Assembly (NCBI GenBank): GCA_020851075.1
Contig: JADZDL010000436.1
Coordinates: 1-40,852 of the forward strand
DNA from: Planctomycetota bacterium
GTDB taxonomy: Bacteria; Planctomycetota; UBA1135; UBA2386
DNA length: 40,852 bases
Reading direction: 5' to 3'
In this document: positions 8,525 through 17,406 of the stretch, one piece after another
How the letters are laid out: each line of letters begins with the position of its first letter
How positions within the stretch are numbered: position 1 is the first letter of the stretch
Translations under genes and position numbers: made by a program
The notes under the pieces: generated by a model
What the model was told of the DNA's origin: nothing
What the model saw: the letters and a program-made list of their open reading frames with translations, nothing else
The model's database searches: none

Positions 8525-10138
8525 TCAGAGCGCGCCGATCTGCAGCGCGAGGCCGTTTGTGCTTGTGATTGCGGTCAAGTTGAACGACGGACCAAACTCA
8601 AGGCACAGGCACTGCGTGTTCAGCACGATGCCCGCATAGGCCGGGTCGGTGGGCATCGCGAGTTGCACGTTGACGTTGCCAGCGGTCGGCAGCAGCAAGA
8701 GGCTGACGTCAGGGTTGACGAGCAGGTCGCAGCCAGCGCCACCGGCGGGGTGCAGCAGCGACAGTGGCGTGGCGGCAGTGGTGAAGCCGACCGCGGCGAA
8801 ACCGAGCGAGCCAGCCGGGAAACCCGTGCCGGTGGCCGAGAACGTGCGCTGCGTCCACGGCAGGTTGTTGCTCGCGAGGCTCAGCGCACCGGCCGAACCA
8901 GTGCAACCCGCGCCGTAGCTCGTCGCGGTGGCGACAGGGTTCGCCTGGTAGGCGTAGACGCTGTAGGTCGGCTTCGAACCGGAGTTGTTCGGGTTCTGGC
9001 CACCGAGCGCGTAGACCTTGCCCGTGGCGGGCACGTAGGCCGCGGAGTAGCGGCTGATGCGGCCGATCACCGGATCATTGTTGTTGTAGGGGGCCGTGCC
9101 GGCCGTCGAGCTCGCATAGAGCGACCACGAGTTGGTCACACTGTCGAACTCACTCGTGTAGTTGCTCGGCGAGCCGTTGTAGAGCGTCGTGCCGTAGATG
9201 TAGGTGGCGTTCGCAGCGGTGCCAGCGGCGATGCCCTGACCGCTTTGCATGACGATGCGCTGGCGGAGCTGGTCGTAGACGGCCTGGTTGGCCGTGGTGC
9301 TCGCTGGGAACGTGCCCGTGCCCGTGGCCCAGTCGTAGTCACTGATCTTCGTCCACGTGCCGCCACTCCAGCTCCAGACGTCGAGGTGGCGGATCACTTC
9401 GGGGGCGACGCTCGTCGTGTCTTCACCGCCGCACATGAGCACGTCGTTGTGCGGCGCGGGGCGGTTGACCAGGCCGGCCATGCGGCGCGCCGGGACGGCG
9501 CCGGAGCTGAGCAGTGCCCAGGCGGAGCCATTCCACAGCCAGGTTTCCGAGGTCGTGATGCCGGCGCCGAGGTCACCGCCGAACATGACCATGCCGCCGA
9601 ACGTCGCGTCGAAGGCCATCGTGCACCAGCGGCGTGGCGAGGGGCTGCCGGCGACCGGCGTCAGGTCGGTCCAGGTGCCCGTGGCGAGATCGTATTCCCA
9701 GGTGTCGGCCAGCAGCGTGTCGGCGGGCAGCGGGCCAGTGGCGCGGTTGTCACCGCCGAAGACCACGAGCTTGTTGCTCAGAGGGTTCCAGGCCATCGCG
9801 TGGCGGCCGCGGGCGTGCGGGGCGAGCGAAGTGGAGCCGTTGTGGACCTGCGTGTAGGTGCCGGCGACCGCGTCGAATTCCCAGAGGTCGTTCACCGTCG
9901 TCGACGTGTTGTTGTTGAGGCAGCCACCAAACACGTAGATCTTGCTGTTGGTTGCCGCACCCGGGGCATCACTGCGGAACGTGGATCCGGTGGTGCAGAG
10001 GCCGGCGCTCACGACGGCAGTCCAAGTCGCGCGCGGGGCTGTGCGGGTCAGCAGGTTGGGGGCCGGCAGGGGCGCGAACTGAGCCATCGCGGGCGCGATC
10101 AAGAGGGCGATGGCCGTGAGCGAATGGAGCTTGTGCAT
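8525..10138 (-). CDS. Secreted kelch-like beta-propeller protein, copy A
   Basis: A 537-residue exported protein. The signal peptide MHKLHSLTAIALLIAPAMA-Q ends in an AMA cleavage site. Residues about 60-380 contain kelch-type repeats: recurrent VFGG or MFGG turns followed by a Thr/Ser-rich loop and DLWEF, DTWEY or DVWSW strands, typical of a six- to seven-bladed propeller. The last roughly 130 residues form a separate region with ATGTGFPAGSLGFAA, HPAGGAGC and a terminal ITSTNGLALQIG; it recurs in the neighbouring copy and in the protein at 22939-24682. No enzyme motif is visible. ATG at 10138 was preferred over ATG 10147 because it starts directly at the basic signal peptide; no ribosome-binding site decides. 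It is convergent with the kinase gene. Confidence 0.87.
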   Translation of the reverse strand: MHKLHSLTAIALLIAPAMAQFAPLPAPNLLTRTAPRATWTAVVSAGLCTTGSTFRSDAPGAATNSKIYVFGGCLNNNTSTTVNDLWEFDAVAGTYTQVHNGSTSLAPHARGRHAMAWNPLSNKLVVFGGDNRATGPLPADTLLADTWEYDLATGTWTDLTPVAGSPSPRRWCTMAFDATFGGMVMFGGDLGAGITTSETWLWNGSAWALLSSGAVPARRMAGLVNRPAPHNDVLMCGGEDTTSVAPEVIRHLDVWSWSGGTWTKISDYDWATGTGTFPASTTANQAVYDQLRQRIVMQSGQGIAAGTAANATYIYGTTLYNGSPSNYTSEFDSVTNSWSLYASSTAGTAPYNNNDPVIGRISRYSAAYVPATGKVYALGGQNPNNSGSKPTYSVYAYQANPVATATSYGAGCTGSAGALSLASNNLPWTQRTFSATGTGFPAGSLGFAAVGFTTAATPLSLLHPAGGAGCDLLVNPDVSLLLLPTAGNVNVQLAMPTDPAYAGIVLNTQCLCLEFGPSFNLTAITSTNGLALQIGAL

Positions 10139-10281
10139 AGGAGGCATCAACAATTGGGAAGACGGGCAGGGGTGAAGGGCCCGGCCACCAGGGCGATGTT
10201 TCGCGCCGGATGGCCAACGGAAATTCCGCGGCAGCAGGAACCCGTTCCCGGGAGGCGTAAGTGCCTGGGCCCCGGATTCAT

Positions 10282-10308
10282 GGGGTGGCCAGGTCAGTTG
10301 GCCACCCC
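10282..10308 (-). terminator. Perfect 10-bp hairpin after kelch-like copy B
   Basis: GGGGTGGCCA at 10282-10291 pairs exactly with TGGCCACCCC at 10299-10308 around a 7-nt loop. It begins 13 bases past the stop of the copy B gene (transcribed toward lower coordinates). No T-run follows on that strand, so it may attenuate or stabilise the mRNA rather than terminate on its own. Confidence 0.5.
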
Positions 10309-10321
10309 AGCGGCACTCTGA

Positions 10322-11941
10322 TCAGAGCGCGCCGATCGTGACGGCGAGCGCGTTCGTGCTTGTCACCGCCGTGATGTTGAAGGACGGATCGAGCTCGATG
10401 CAGAGTGCTTGGGTCGTCAGCACCGCGCCAGCGAAGATCGGGTCGGCGGGCATGCCGATCGAGAAGTGCACCGCGCCGGTGTTTGGCAGCAGCAGGAGCG
10501 TGACGTCCGGGGTCACGAGCAGGTCACAGCCGGCGCCACCGGCGGGATGCAGCGTCGACAGCGGGGTCGTGCTCGGCACCCAGCCGATCGCGGCGAAGCC
10601 CAGCGATCCCGCGGGAAAGCCCGTGCCCGTGGCGCTGAAGGTGCGCGTCGTCCACGGCAGGTTGTCCGCCGAAAGGGCCAGCGGGCCAGCGCTGCCGGTG
10701 CAGCCGGTGCCGACCACCGGCGCCGCCGCGACCGGGTTGGCCTGGTAGGCGTAGACGCTGTAGGTCGGCTTCGAGCCGGAGCCGGCGGCGTTCTGGCCGC
10801 AGAGCTTGTAGACCTTGCCCGTCGCCGGCACGAACGCGGCGTAGAACCGGCTGATGCGGCCGATCTGCGTGTCGTTGTTGTTGAACGGCGAAGTGCCGGT
10901 GGTCGGGCTCGCGTAGATCGACCAGGTGTTGGTCACGCAGTCGAACTCGCTCGTGTAGTTGCTCGGCGAACCGCCGTACAACGTCGCGGGGTAGAGGTAG
11001 GTGGCGTTGGCAGCGGCGCCGGCCGCGATGCCCTGGCCACCCTGCATGACGATGCGCTTGCGGAGCGAGTCGTAGGTGGCCTGGTTCGCCGTCGCGCTGG
11101 CTGGGAACGAGCCGGTGGCGTTGGCCCAGTCCCAGTTGGACAGCAGGGTCCAATCGGTGCCGTTCCAGGTCCAGACGTCGAGGTGACGGTAGATGTCCGT
11201 GCCGTAGGGGCCGGTCAGCGAGGGATCTTCGCCGGCGCAGAGAATCGCGTCGTTGAAGTCGCTGCGCGTCATGAGGCTGGCCATGCGGCGCGCGGGCGGC
11301 ACGTGGGCCGGCGTCAGCTGGCTCCAGACGCCACCGACGAACGACCACGTTTCCGAACTGACGGCGTTGGCGCCGAGGTCACCACCGAACATCACCATGC
11401 CGCCGAGGGTCGGGTCGTATGCCATCGAGGCCCAGCGACGCGGTGACGGGTTGCCCGATGCGGGCGTCACATCGGCCCACGTGCTGGTCGTCGGATCGTA
11501 TTCCCAGGTGTCGGCCAGGAGCGTGTCGGCGGGCAGCGGGCCGGTGGCACGGTTGTCACCGCCAAAGACCACCAGCTTGTTGCTCGAGGCGTTCCAGGCG
11601 ATCGCAGCGCGGCCGCGCGCATGCGGCGCCAGCGAGACGGTGCCGTTGTGCACCTGGGTGAACGTGCCGGCGACGGCGTCGAAGGCCCAGAGGTCGTTCA
11701 GCGTGGTCGACGTGTTGTTGTTCAAGCAGCCACCAAACACGTAGGCGACACCATTGCTCGCGGCCGCGGGGTTGTCGCAGCGGAACGTGGTGCCCGTGGT
11801 GTTGGTGCCGGCGCTGATGACGGAGGTCCAGGTCGCGCGGGGAGCGGTGCGCGAAAGGAGGGTGGGAGCGGGCAATGGGGCAAACTGGGCCATCGCCGGG
11901 GCGATCAAGAGGGCGGCGGCCAGGGTGGATTGGTAACGCAT
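10322..11941 (-). CDS. Secreted kelch-like beta-propeller protein, copy B
   Basis: A 539-residue paralogue of the adjacent copy A; the two look alike over their whole length (roughly two residues in three by eye). The signal peptide is MRYQSTLAAALLIAPAMA-Q. Kelch-type VFGG and MFGG repeats fill about residues 60-385. The C-terminal region has ATGTGFPAGSLGFAA, HPAGGAGC and VTSTNALAVTIG. The open frame extends upstream to 12271, but the ATG at 11941 is the one that gives a signal peptide identical in type to copy A. The gene is divergent from the GAF histidine kinase. A hairpin lies 12 nt before the start codon and another 13 nt after the stop. Function is unknown; proteins of this shape are usually extracellular binding or adhesion proteins. 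Confidence 0.87.
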   Translation of the reverse strand: MRYQSTLAAALLIAPAMAQFAPLPAPTLLSRTAPRATWTSVISAGTNTTGTTFRCDNPAAASNGVAYVFGGCLNNNTSTTLNDLWAFDAVAGTFTQVHNGTVSLAPHARGRAAIAWNASSNKLVVFGGDNRATGPLPADTLLADTWEYDPTTSTWADVTPASGNPSPRRWASMAYDPTLGGMVMFGGDLGANAVSSETWSFVGGVWSQLTPAHVPPARRMASLMTRSDFNDAILCAGEDPSLTGPYGTDIYRHLDVWTWNGTDWTLLSNWDWANATGSFPASATANQATYDSLRKRIVMQGGQGIAAGAAANATYLYPATLYGGSPSNYTSEFDCVTNTWSIYASPTTGTSPFNNNDTQIGRISRFYAAFVPATGKVYKLCGQNAAGSGSKPTYSVYAYQANPVAAAPVVGTGCTGSAGPLALSADNLPWTTRTFSATGTGFPAGSLGFAAIGWVPSTTPLSTLHPAGGAGCDLLVTPDVTLLLLPNTGAVHFSIGMPADPIFAGAVLTTQALCIELDPSFNITAVTSTNALAVTIGAL

Positions 11942-11953
11942 GGTTGTGTTCTG

Positions 11954-11971
11954 GTCCTGCGGAAGCAGGAC
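11954..11971 (-). promoter_or_regulatory. 7-bp leader hairpin just upstream of kelch-like copy B
   Basis: GTCCTGC at 11954-11960 and GCAGGAC at 11965-11971 form a perfect stem with a four-base loop. In the mRNA it sits 12 nt before the copy B start codon, where a ribosome-binding site would normally be, and I see no purine-rich ribosome-binding site there. It could modulate translation or mRNA stability. The stem is short and might be chance. Confidence 0.3.
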
Positions 11972-12186
11972 TGGGTTCCCTGGCAAGGCGATACTTATGG
12001 CCAACTGGCCAATCAATTCCGGGTCCGCGAGGCAGTTTGTGGGCCTGGGCCGAAGAGCGAAGGCTGAGGACTCTCCGCGGCGGGGGGCGCAGGCGGCGTG
12101 GAAACGGGGCTTGTTCCCGGGCCCTGTCCTGCGCATCCTCACGGCAGGCTCCCAGCTTTCCGGTGGGTTCCCGAAAAGACACTCCG

Positions 12187-13890
12187 ATGCGGCCAGCGCA
12201 GCCAGGGCGCAACTCCCGAGATTCCGATCCCCGCGCGGTGCTGTTGCAGCTGACCACGTTCTCGGCGTCACTGCTGCAGCAGCGTGGCCTGGAAGACCTC
12301 TTGTGGCACATCGCGAGGCAGGTTGGCGAGGTCTTTGGCTTTGAAGACTGCGTCGTCTACCTGGTCGAAGGTGAGGGGCTGGTGCAATACGCAGCGCACG
12401 GCGTGAAGAGCCCCGCGATGCGTCAGATCAAGAATCGCCTTGTGGTTCCACTCGGCAAGGGGATCGTCGGCTGTGTCGCCGCCACTGGCGTGGCGGAGCG
12501 TGTCGCCGAGACGCGCAACGACCCTCGTTACATACCCGATGAGGTCGAAGGCCGCAGTGAATTGGCGGTGCCCATCTCGTACGGCGGCAGCGTGATCGGC
12601 GTGCTCGATTCCGAATCCTCAGTTCCGAACGGATTCTCGGAGGAGGACGAAGCGGCATTTCAGCTCATTGCGACGCTCGCGGCGCCGCGCATCGCCTCGG
12701 CGATTGCCGAGCGTGGTCTGCATCGTGCGGAGGCTGAGTTGCATCGCGTCGAGGCGCTGCAGGTTGAACGCGAGCGTCAACACCACACGGAGCGGCTTGA
12801 GTCCTTGGGGCAACTCGCTGGCGGCATCGCGCATGACTTCAACAACCTCTTGACGGCGATTCTGGGCAATGTGGCGCTGGCGCGCGAGGAAGTGCAGACG
12901 GCAGAAGTGGCGGCGATGTTGGATGACGCTGCATTTGCCTGCGATCGGGCGCGCAGTCTCACCAAGCAGCTGCTCACGTTTGCCAGCGGTGGGGCGCCGG
13001 TGCGCAACGTTGGCGACCTTGGTGCACTGCTGGTCGAGGAAGCGACCGCGGCGGCTCGCGGCACGAGCCTCGCCGTGCGCTTCGAATTCCACGATGAGCC
13101 GTTGCGGGCGTCGTTTGATCGGGAGCAGATCCGGCAAGTGGTGCGGCATCTCGTGTTGAACGCAGCCGAAGCGCAACCGGCCGGCGGACCACTCGCAATC
13201 GAGGCCAGGCGGATTCGGGATGGGGAAGTGCGACAGATTGAAGTGCGGTGGCGTGATGAGGGGCCGGGTGTTCCTGAGCACCTGCATGCACGCATCTTCG
13301 ATCCCTACTTCTCCACCAAACTCGACGGCTCGGGGCTTGGCCTCTCGTCCTCGTTCTGGGTGGCGCGGCGACACGGCGGTGTGCTCGAGCTTGATCCCAA
13401 GGTCACTCGCGGGGCTTGTTTCGTCCTGCGCTTACCGGCGGCCAGTGAAGCGCGGCCGGTGGCCCCTACCTTCGTGGATCAACCGGTGGGGCGCCTGCGC
13501 ATCCTCCTGCTCGATGATGATGCGGCGGTTCGACATGTCGTTGTACGCATGTTGACGAGCCTCGGGCATGAAGCGATTGCCGTGGCGGATGGCGTCAGTT
13601 GTGTGCGGGAGCTCGCCCAGATGCAGGCGGCCGGTCGGGTGTGTGACCTTGCGTTGTTGGATCTCACCCTGCCCGGTGGCATGGATGGGCTAGAGACCCT
13701 GGCGGCTTTGCGGGAGATCGCGCCTAGTCTACCCGCCGTTGTCGTGAGCGGCTACCACGACGAAGGTGTGCTGGCGGATCCGCAACGGCATGGTTTCGTG
13801 AGCCGTTTGGAGAAGCCGTTCACCAGTGCGGCACTGCAGGTGGCCTTGGTGGAGGCGATCTCCGCAACGCGGCGCAAGTTGGACTCGTGA
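12187..13890 (+). CDS. Soluble hybrid histidine kinase: GAF - HisKA - HATPase - REC
   Basis: A 567-residue cytoplasmic sensor. Residues about 25-175 are a GAF domain (QRGLEDLLWHIARQVGEVFG through VIGVLDSES). The phospho-acceptor box QLAGGIAHDFNNLLTAILGN has its His near residue 216. The ATPase shows the N-box (VLNAAEAQ), DEGPGVP and DGSGLGLSS. A C-terminal receiver has acidic LLDDD, phospho-acceptor Asp about 492 in LLDLTLPGG, and the conserved Lys in LEKPF. There is no transmembrane segment. The frame is open further upstream, but ATG at 12187 is the first start that fits a GAF N-terminus. It opens a run of three histidine-kinase genes on one strand, 118 bp before the next. The signal sensed by the GAF domain is unknown. 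Confidence 0.92.
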   Translation: MRPAQPGRNSRDSDPRAVLLQLTTFSASLLQQRGLEDLLWHIARQVGEVFGFEDCVVYLVEGEGLVQYAAHGVKSPAMRQIKNRLVVPLGKGIVGCVAATGVAERVAETRNDPRYIPDEVEGRSELAVPISYGGSVIGVLDSESSVPNGFSEEDEAAFQLIATLAAPRIASAIAERGLHRAEAELHRVEALQVERERQHHTERLESLGQLAGGIAHDFNNLLTAILGNVALAREEVQTAEVAAMLDDAAFACDRARSLTKQLLTFASGGAPVRNVGDLGALLVEEATAAARGTSLAVRFEFHDEPLRASFDREQIRQVVRHLVLNAAEAQPAGGPLAIEARRIRDGEVRQIEVRWRDEGPGVPEHLHARIFDPYFSTKLDGSGLGLSSSFWVARRHGGVLELDPKVTRGACFVLRLPAASEARPVAPTFVDQPVGRLRILLLDDDAAVRHVVVRMLTSLGHEAIAVADGVSCVRELAQMQAAGRVCDLALLDLTLPGGMDGLETLAALREIAPSLPAVVVSGYHDEGVLADPQRHGFVSRLEKPFTSAALQVALVEAISATRRKLDS

Positions 13891-13902
13891 TGGTTGCCGC
13901 GA

Positions 13903-13932
13903 GTCCGTGGAGTGTCGAGAAACTCCACAGAC
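13903..13932 (+). other. Imperfect hairpin between the first two histidine-kinase genes
   Basis: GTGGAGT (13907-13913) pairs with ACTCCAC (13922-13928). After one mismatch the flanking GTC and GAC also pair. It lies 12 bases after the stop of the GAF kinase. No T-run follows, so it may partly separate expression of the first gene from the next two, or have no role. Confidence 0.3.
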
Positions 13933-14008
13933 GCTGGTGAAGTAGCTTCAAGTGTTTATGGGACGCGCGGCGATAGTCGCCTGTGCGTGCCATGAAGATC
14001 TGGAGAAC

Positions 14009-15604
14009 ATGTCGCTGACGTCCAAGTTGATCCTTGGTTTCGTCTTCGCACTGGTTCTGCAGGTGTTGCAGATGTTCATCAGCGGCTATTTCGCCGCCCG
14101 CATGCAGAAGACAACGGAGCAGGTGTCGAGTTCCTTGTCCGCAAGCATGGCCGTGCAGAGTGCGGTGGATGCCGTTCGCGATCTGCGGATGCGAATGCAG
14201 GAGGATGTGGCGGTTGGCTCCGCACACGTGTCGCCCAAGGTCTACCGTGTCTACCTGGAAGAGATTGCTGCGCAGGCACGCGTGCTGACTTCCGAGATCG
14301 GATCTGGTCATTCCGTCAACTTCCAAGCCGTCGCCAAAGCGTTGGATGGCGCCAATTCGGAACTCGAAGTACTGGAGTCCCAAGTCGCCGGAAAAGGCTC
14401 CATCGTCGACGAGGTTGCGTTCCTGGATGACCAGGTCGGGTTGGTTGGACAGGCCCTGTTGGGGGCGCAGATCCAGGTTCGCGAGTTGGCAATTGCTGGT
14501 ATGCAACGCGAACGCGGCATGCGCGATTTGCCAATGCGTGCCGGCATTGTGATCACGCTGGGTGGCGTGGTGCTCATGAGTCTCTTCATTGCCTGGTTTT
14601 CAAGGCAACTCGTGATCCCGATCCAGCGGGCCTGGTCAGAGTTGGAGCATCGGGTTGCGGCTCGCACGGCGGAGTTGGCGGCCACTGTTGGGGAACTGGA
14701 AGGGCAGATTGTCGAGCGACGCAAAGCCGAAGCGCAGAAAGAAGAGCTGCACCAGCAACTGGTCGATGCGTCGCGGCGAGCGGGCATGGCCGAGCTCGCG
14801 AATGGTGTTCTCCACAATGTCGGCAACGTGCTCAATAGCGTGAACATCTCGGCGGGTGTGCTGCTCGATCGACTTGGTCAATCCAGGTCGGATGGCCTGC
14901 AGCGTGCCGTGCAGTTGTTGCGCGAGCACGAGACCGATCTCGCGGAGTTCCTGACAACGTCTGCGCAAGGCAAGAAGCTGCCGGCCTACCTTGAGAAGGT
15001 GGCTGCACACCTGCTGCAGGAGCGCGACGTCCTGGTTGGTGAAGCGCGGGACCTATCGGTGCGCATCGACCACATGAAGGACATCGTGCATCGACAGCAG
15101 AGTTATGCGCGAGTTTCCGGCGTCACTTCCTTTGGGCGATTGTCGGCAGTTGTCGAGGACGTCCTGCGAATGCAACAGGGGGCCCTTGCCGAGCATGGTA
15201 TTCGCGTCGAGACGAAGTTCCTGTGGGATGAAGAGTTCGAGATGGACCGTTCGCGAGTCCTGCAGATCCTTCTCAACCTCATGAGCAATGCGCGCCAGGC
15301 GACGGTGCAACGCGGCGGTGGTGAGGGTCTGATTCGCGTCGATTGCGAACTGGTGGCCGAACAGCGCGTGCGATTGCGCGTTGTTGACCATGGTGTGGGG
15401 ATCAGTGCCGAGAACCTCGCAAAGGTGTTTGGGCATGGTTTCACCACCAAACGCGATGGACACGGTTTCGGTCTGCACCACAGCGCCAATTCGGCCGCCG
15501 AGATGGGCGGGCGGCTGTGGGCGGAGAGTCAAGGGGAGGGGCGCGGTGCCTGCTTCTGTCTGGAATTGCCAGTTGGCGTCTTGGTGGCAGGAGCGCAAAC
15601 GTGA
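14009..15604 (+). CDS. Membrane-bound sensor histidine kinase (LHNVGN-type H-box)
   Basis: A 531-residue sensor. TM1 is about residues 5-30 (LILGFVFALVLQVLQMFISGYF). A helical extracytoplasmic domain of roughly 150 residues follows, and TM2 is about 185-205 (AGIVITLGGVVLMSLFIAWF). A coiled coil leads to the unusual H-box LANGVLHNVGNVLNS with His about 269. The ATPase has N-box NLMSNARQAT, DHGVGIS and DGHGFGLHHS. GGAG at 14002-14005 ahead of ATG 14009 decides the start over an in-frame ATG at 13952. Kinases with this H-box often neighbour response regulators of the kind encoded next door. The stop overlaps a possible GTG at 15601, so the pair is probably coupled. Confidence 0.9.
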   Translation: MSLTSKLILGFVFALVLQVLQMFISGYFAARMQKTTEQVSSSLSASMAVQSAVDAVRDLRMRMQEDVAVGSAHVSPKVYRVYLEEIAAQARVLTSEIGSGHSVNFQAVAKALDGANSELEVLESQVAGKGSIVDEVAFLDDQVGLVGQALLGAQIQVRELAIAGMQRERGMRDLPMRAGIVITLGGVVLMSLFIAWFSRQLVIPIQRAWSELEHRVAARTAELAATVGELEGQIVERRKAEAQKEELHQQLVDASRRAGMAELANGVLHNVGNVLNSVNISAGVLLDRLGQSRSDGLQRAVQLLREHETDLAEFLTTSAQGKKLPAYLEKVAAHLLQERDVLVGEARDLSVRIDHMKDIVHRQQSYARVSGVTSFGRLSAVVEDVLRMQQGALAEHGIRVETKFLWDEEFEMDRSRVLQILLNLMSNARQATVQRGGGEGLIRVDCELVAEQRVRLRVVDHGVGISAENLAKVFGHGFTTKRDGHGFGLHHSANSAAEMGGRLWAESQGEGRGACFCLELPVGVLVAGAQT

Positions 15605-15624
15605 TCACATCGGGCAGAGAAGCC

Positions 15625-17397
15625 ATGAATCGGCGTGTTCTCGTCATTGATGACAACGAGTCGATCCACGACGACTTTCGTAAGGTATTGATGCCGACGA
15701 GCGCCGCTGACGACGACCTGCTGGCGGCCGAAGCGGAGTTGTTTGGTGAGCCAGTCTCGGTGGTGGACCGCGTCACTTTCGAACTCGCGTTCGCGAGCCA
15801 AGGACAGCAGGGGCATCAACTCGTGAAGGACGCGGTCGCAGCGGGACGGCCCTTCGCGATGGCCTTTGTGGACATGCGCATGCCGCCCGGCTGGGACGGG
15901 CTGGAGACCATTGTGCGTATCTGGGCGGACTGCCCGGATATCGAGATGGTGATTTGCACGGCCTTCAGTGACTACTCGTGGGATGAGATCGTGCGGCGAC
16001 TTGGGCGCACCGACCGCTTGCTGATCGTCAAGAAGCCGTTTGATCAGGTCGAGATCTTGCAGGTTGCGAGCGCGTTGACGCACAAGTGGAACCTGCAGCA
16101 GGAAGCACGGCGCGGACTTGAGAACCTGAATACAATGGTTGAAGAGCGCACCCGCGATCTGCGGGCCGCGCGCGACCAGTTGCTGGCACTCAATGGCGAG
16201 TTGTTGGCGGCTCGGGAGGCTGCCGAAGCGGCGAATCGCTCCAAGACGATGTTCCTTGCCAACATCAGTCATGAGTTGCGCACGCCGATGACCGCCATCC
16301 TCGGTTATTCGGAGGAACTGCAGGAGCGGTTTTCGTGTTCGCTTGGCTCCTCCATCGAATGCGACGCGCTGGAGACCATTCGCCGCAATGCGAAACACAT
16401 GGTTGGCATCATCGGCGACCTGCTCGATATCGCCAAGCTCGAGGCCGGCAAGCTCACCGCGGAGGTCGGCTGCTGTGCCCCGTTGCATGTGCTGGCTGAG
16501 GTTGTCGAGCTGTTGCAAGCCAAGGCATCGGCGAAGAACCTCGAACTCACCGTCACCTACGACAATGCCGTCCCCGAGGCGATTCGCAGCGATGCGCTGC
16601 GGCTGCGGCAGGTGCTCGTGAACCTCATCGACAACGCGATCAAGTTCACGAGCAACGGGGGTGTGCGCATTTCCGTCAGGCTCGACGAAGCCGCCGAACA
16701 GCTGCACTTCGCAGTGCGCGATTCGGGCATGGGCATGAGCCGCGAGGTGATCGATCGGCTGTTCCGCCCTTTTGAACAGGCGGACGTCAGCACGACGCGA
16801 CGTTTTGGTGGCACCGGGCTCGGTCTCGCGATCTCTCAACAGCTCGCGGGGTTGTTGGGTGGGCGGATCCTGGTCGAGAGTGAGGTGGGCCGCGGCACCC
16901 AGTTTACCTTCTCCGTCGGCACGGGGCCCTTGCAGGGCGTCGCACGCGTGGCCACCGTGGATCACCTGGGCCAGCGACCTGCCGAGACAGTGCCGGACGC
17001 CTCGGCAGCCGCCGACGGTGCACGCGTGCTGCTCGTCGAAGATGGGCCGGACAACCAGCGGCTGATCACGCGCATTCTCGAACGTGCCGGATGCTCGATT
17101 GTCGTGGCTGGCAACGGTCAGGAAGGACTGGATCGCATGGCGACAACCGCCGCCGGCTTCGACCTCGTGTTGATGGACATGCAGATGCCAGTGATGGACG
17201 GACTCACGGCAACCCGCTGCCTGCGCGACACCGGATGCTCGCTGCCGATCGTTGCCCTGACGGCCAACGCGATGCAGTCCGACCAGGAAGCGTGTCTGGC
17301 GGCCGGTTGCGACGCGTTCTTGACCAAGCCCATCGATCGCCGTCGACTCGTCGAGACGATTGGCAGGCTGGTCGCCGCTGCCCGCGAAGGGCACTGA
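15625..17397 (+). CDS. Hybrid histidine kinase: REC - HisKA - HATPase - REC
   Basis: A 590-residue protein without transmembrane segments. The N-terminal receiver (VLVIDDNESIHDDF) carries a roughly 30-residue insertion before the phospho-acceptor Asp83 in VDMRMPPGWDG. It ends with the conserved Lys in IVKKPFD. A coiled coil leads to HisKA (FLANISHELRTPMTA, His about 216) and an ATPase (NLIDNAIKFTSNGG, DSGMGMS, GGTGLGLAIS). The C-terminal receiver has Asp about 518 in LMDMQMPVMDG. ATG 15625 follows a purine-rich AGAGAAG; a GTG at 15601 that overlaps the upstream stop is the alternative. The likely role is to take phosphate from the preceding membrane kinase on the first receiver and relay it inward. 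No DNA-binding output domain is present, so the final target is elsewhere. Confidence 0.92.
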   Translation: MNRRVLVIDDNESIHDDFRKVLMPTSAADDDLLAAEAELFGEPVSVVDRVTFELAFASQGQQGHQLVKDAVAAGRPFAMAFVDMRMPPGWDGLETIVRIWADCPDIEMVICTAFSDYSWDEIVRRLGRTDRLLIVKKPFDQVEILQVASALTHKWNLQQEARRGLENLNTMVEERTRDLRAARDQLLALNGELLAAREAAEAANRSKTMFLANISHELRTPMTAILGYSEELQERFSCSLGSSIECDALETIRRNAKHMVGIIGDLLDIAKLEAGKLTAEVGCCAPLHVLAEVVELLQAKASAKNLELTVTYDNAVPEAIRSDALRLRQVLVNLIDNAIKFTSNGGVRISVRLDEAAEQLHFAVRDSGMGMSREVIDRLFRPFEQADVSTTRRFGGTGLGLAISQQLAGLLGGRILVESEVGRGTQFTFSVGTGPLQGVARVATVDHLGQRPAETVPDASAAADGARVLLVEDGPDNQRLITRILERAGCSIVVAGNGQEGLDRMATTAAGFDLVLMDMQMPVMDGLTATRCLRDTGCSLPIVALTANAMQSDQEACLAAGCDAFLTKPIDRRRLVETIGRLVAAAREGH

Positions 17398-17406
17398 CGC
17401 GGCGCA

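Noticed and set aside
8663-10321. Long plus-strand frame opposite kelch-like copy A
   Set aside because: Arg/Val/Gly-rich translation, no start signal, and a similar shadow occurs opposite copy B.
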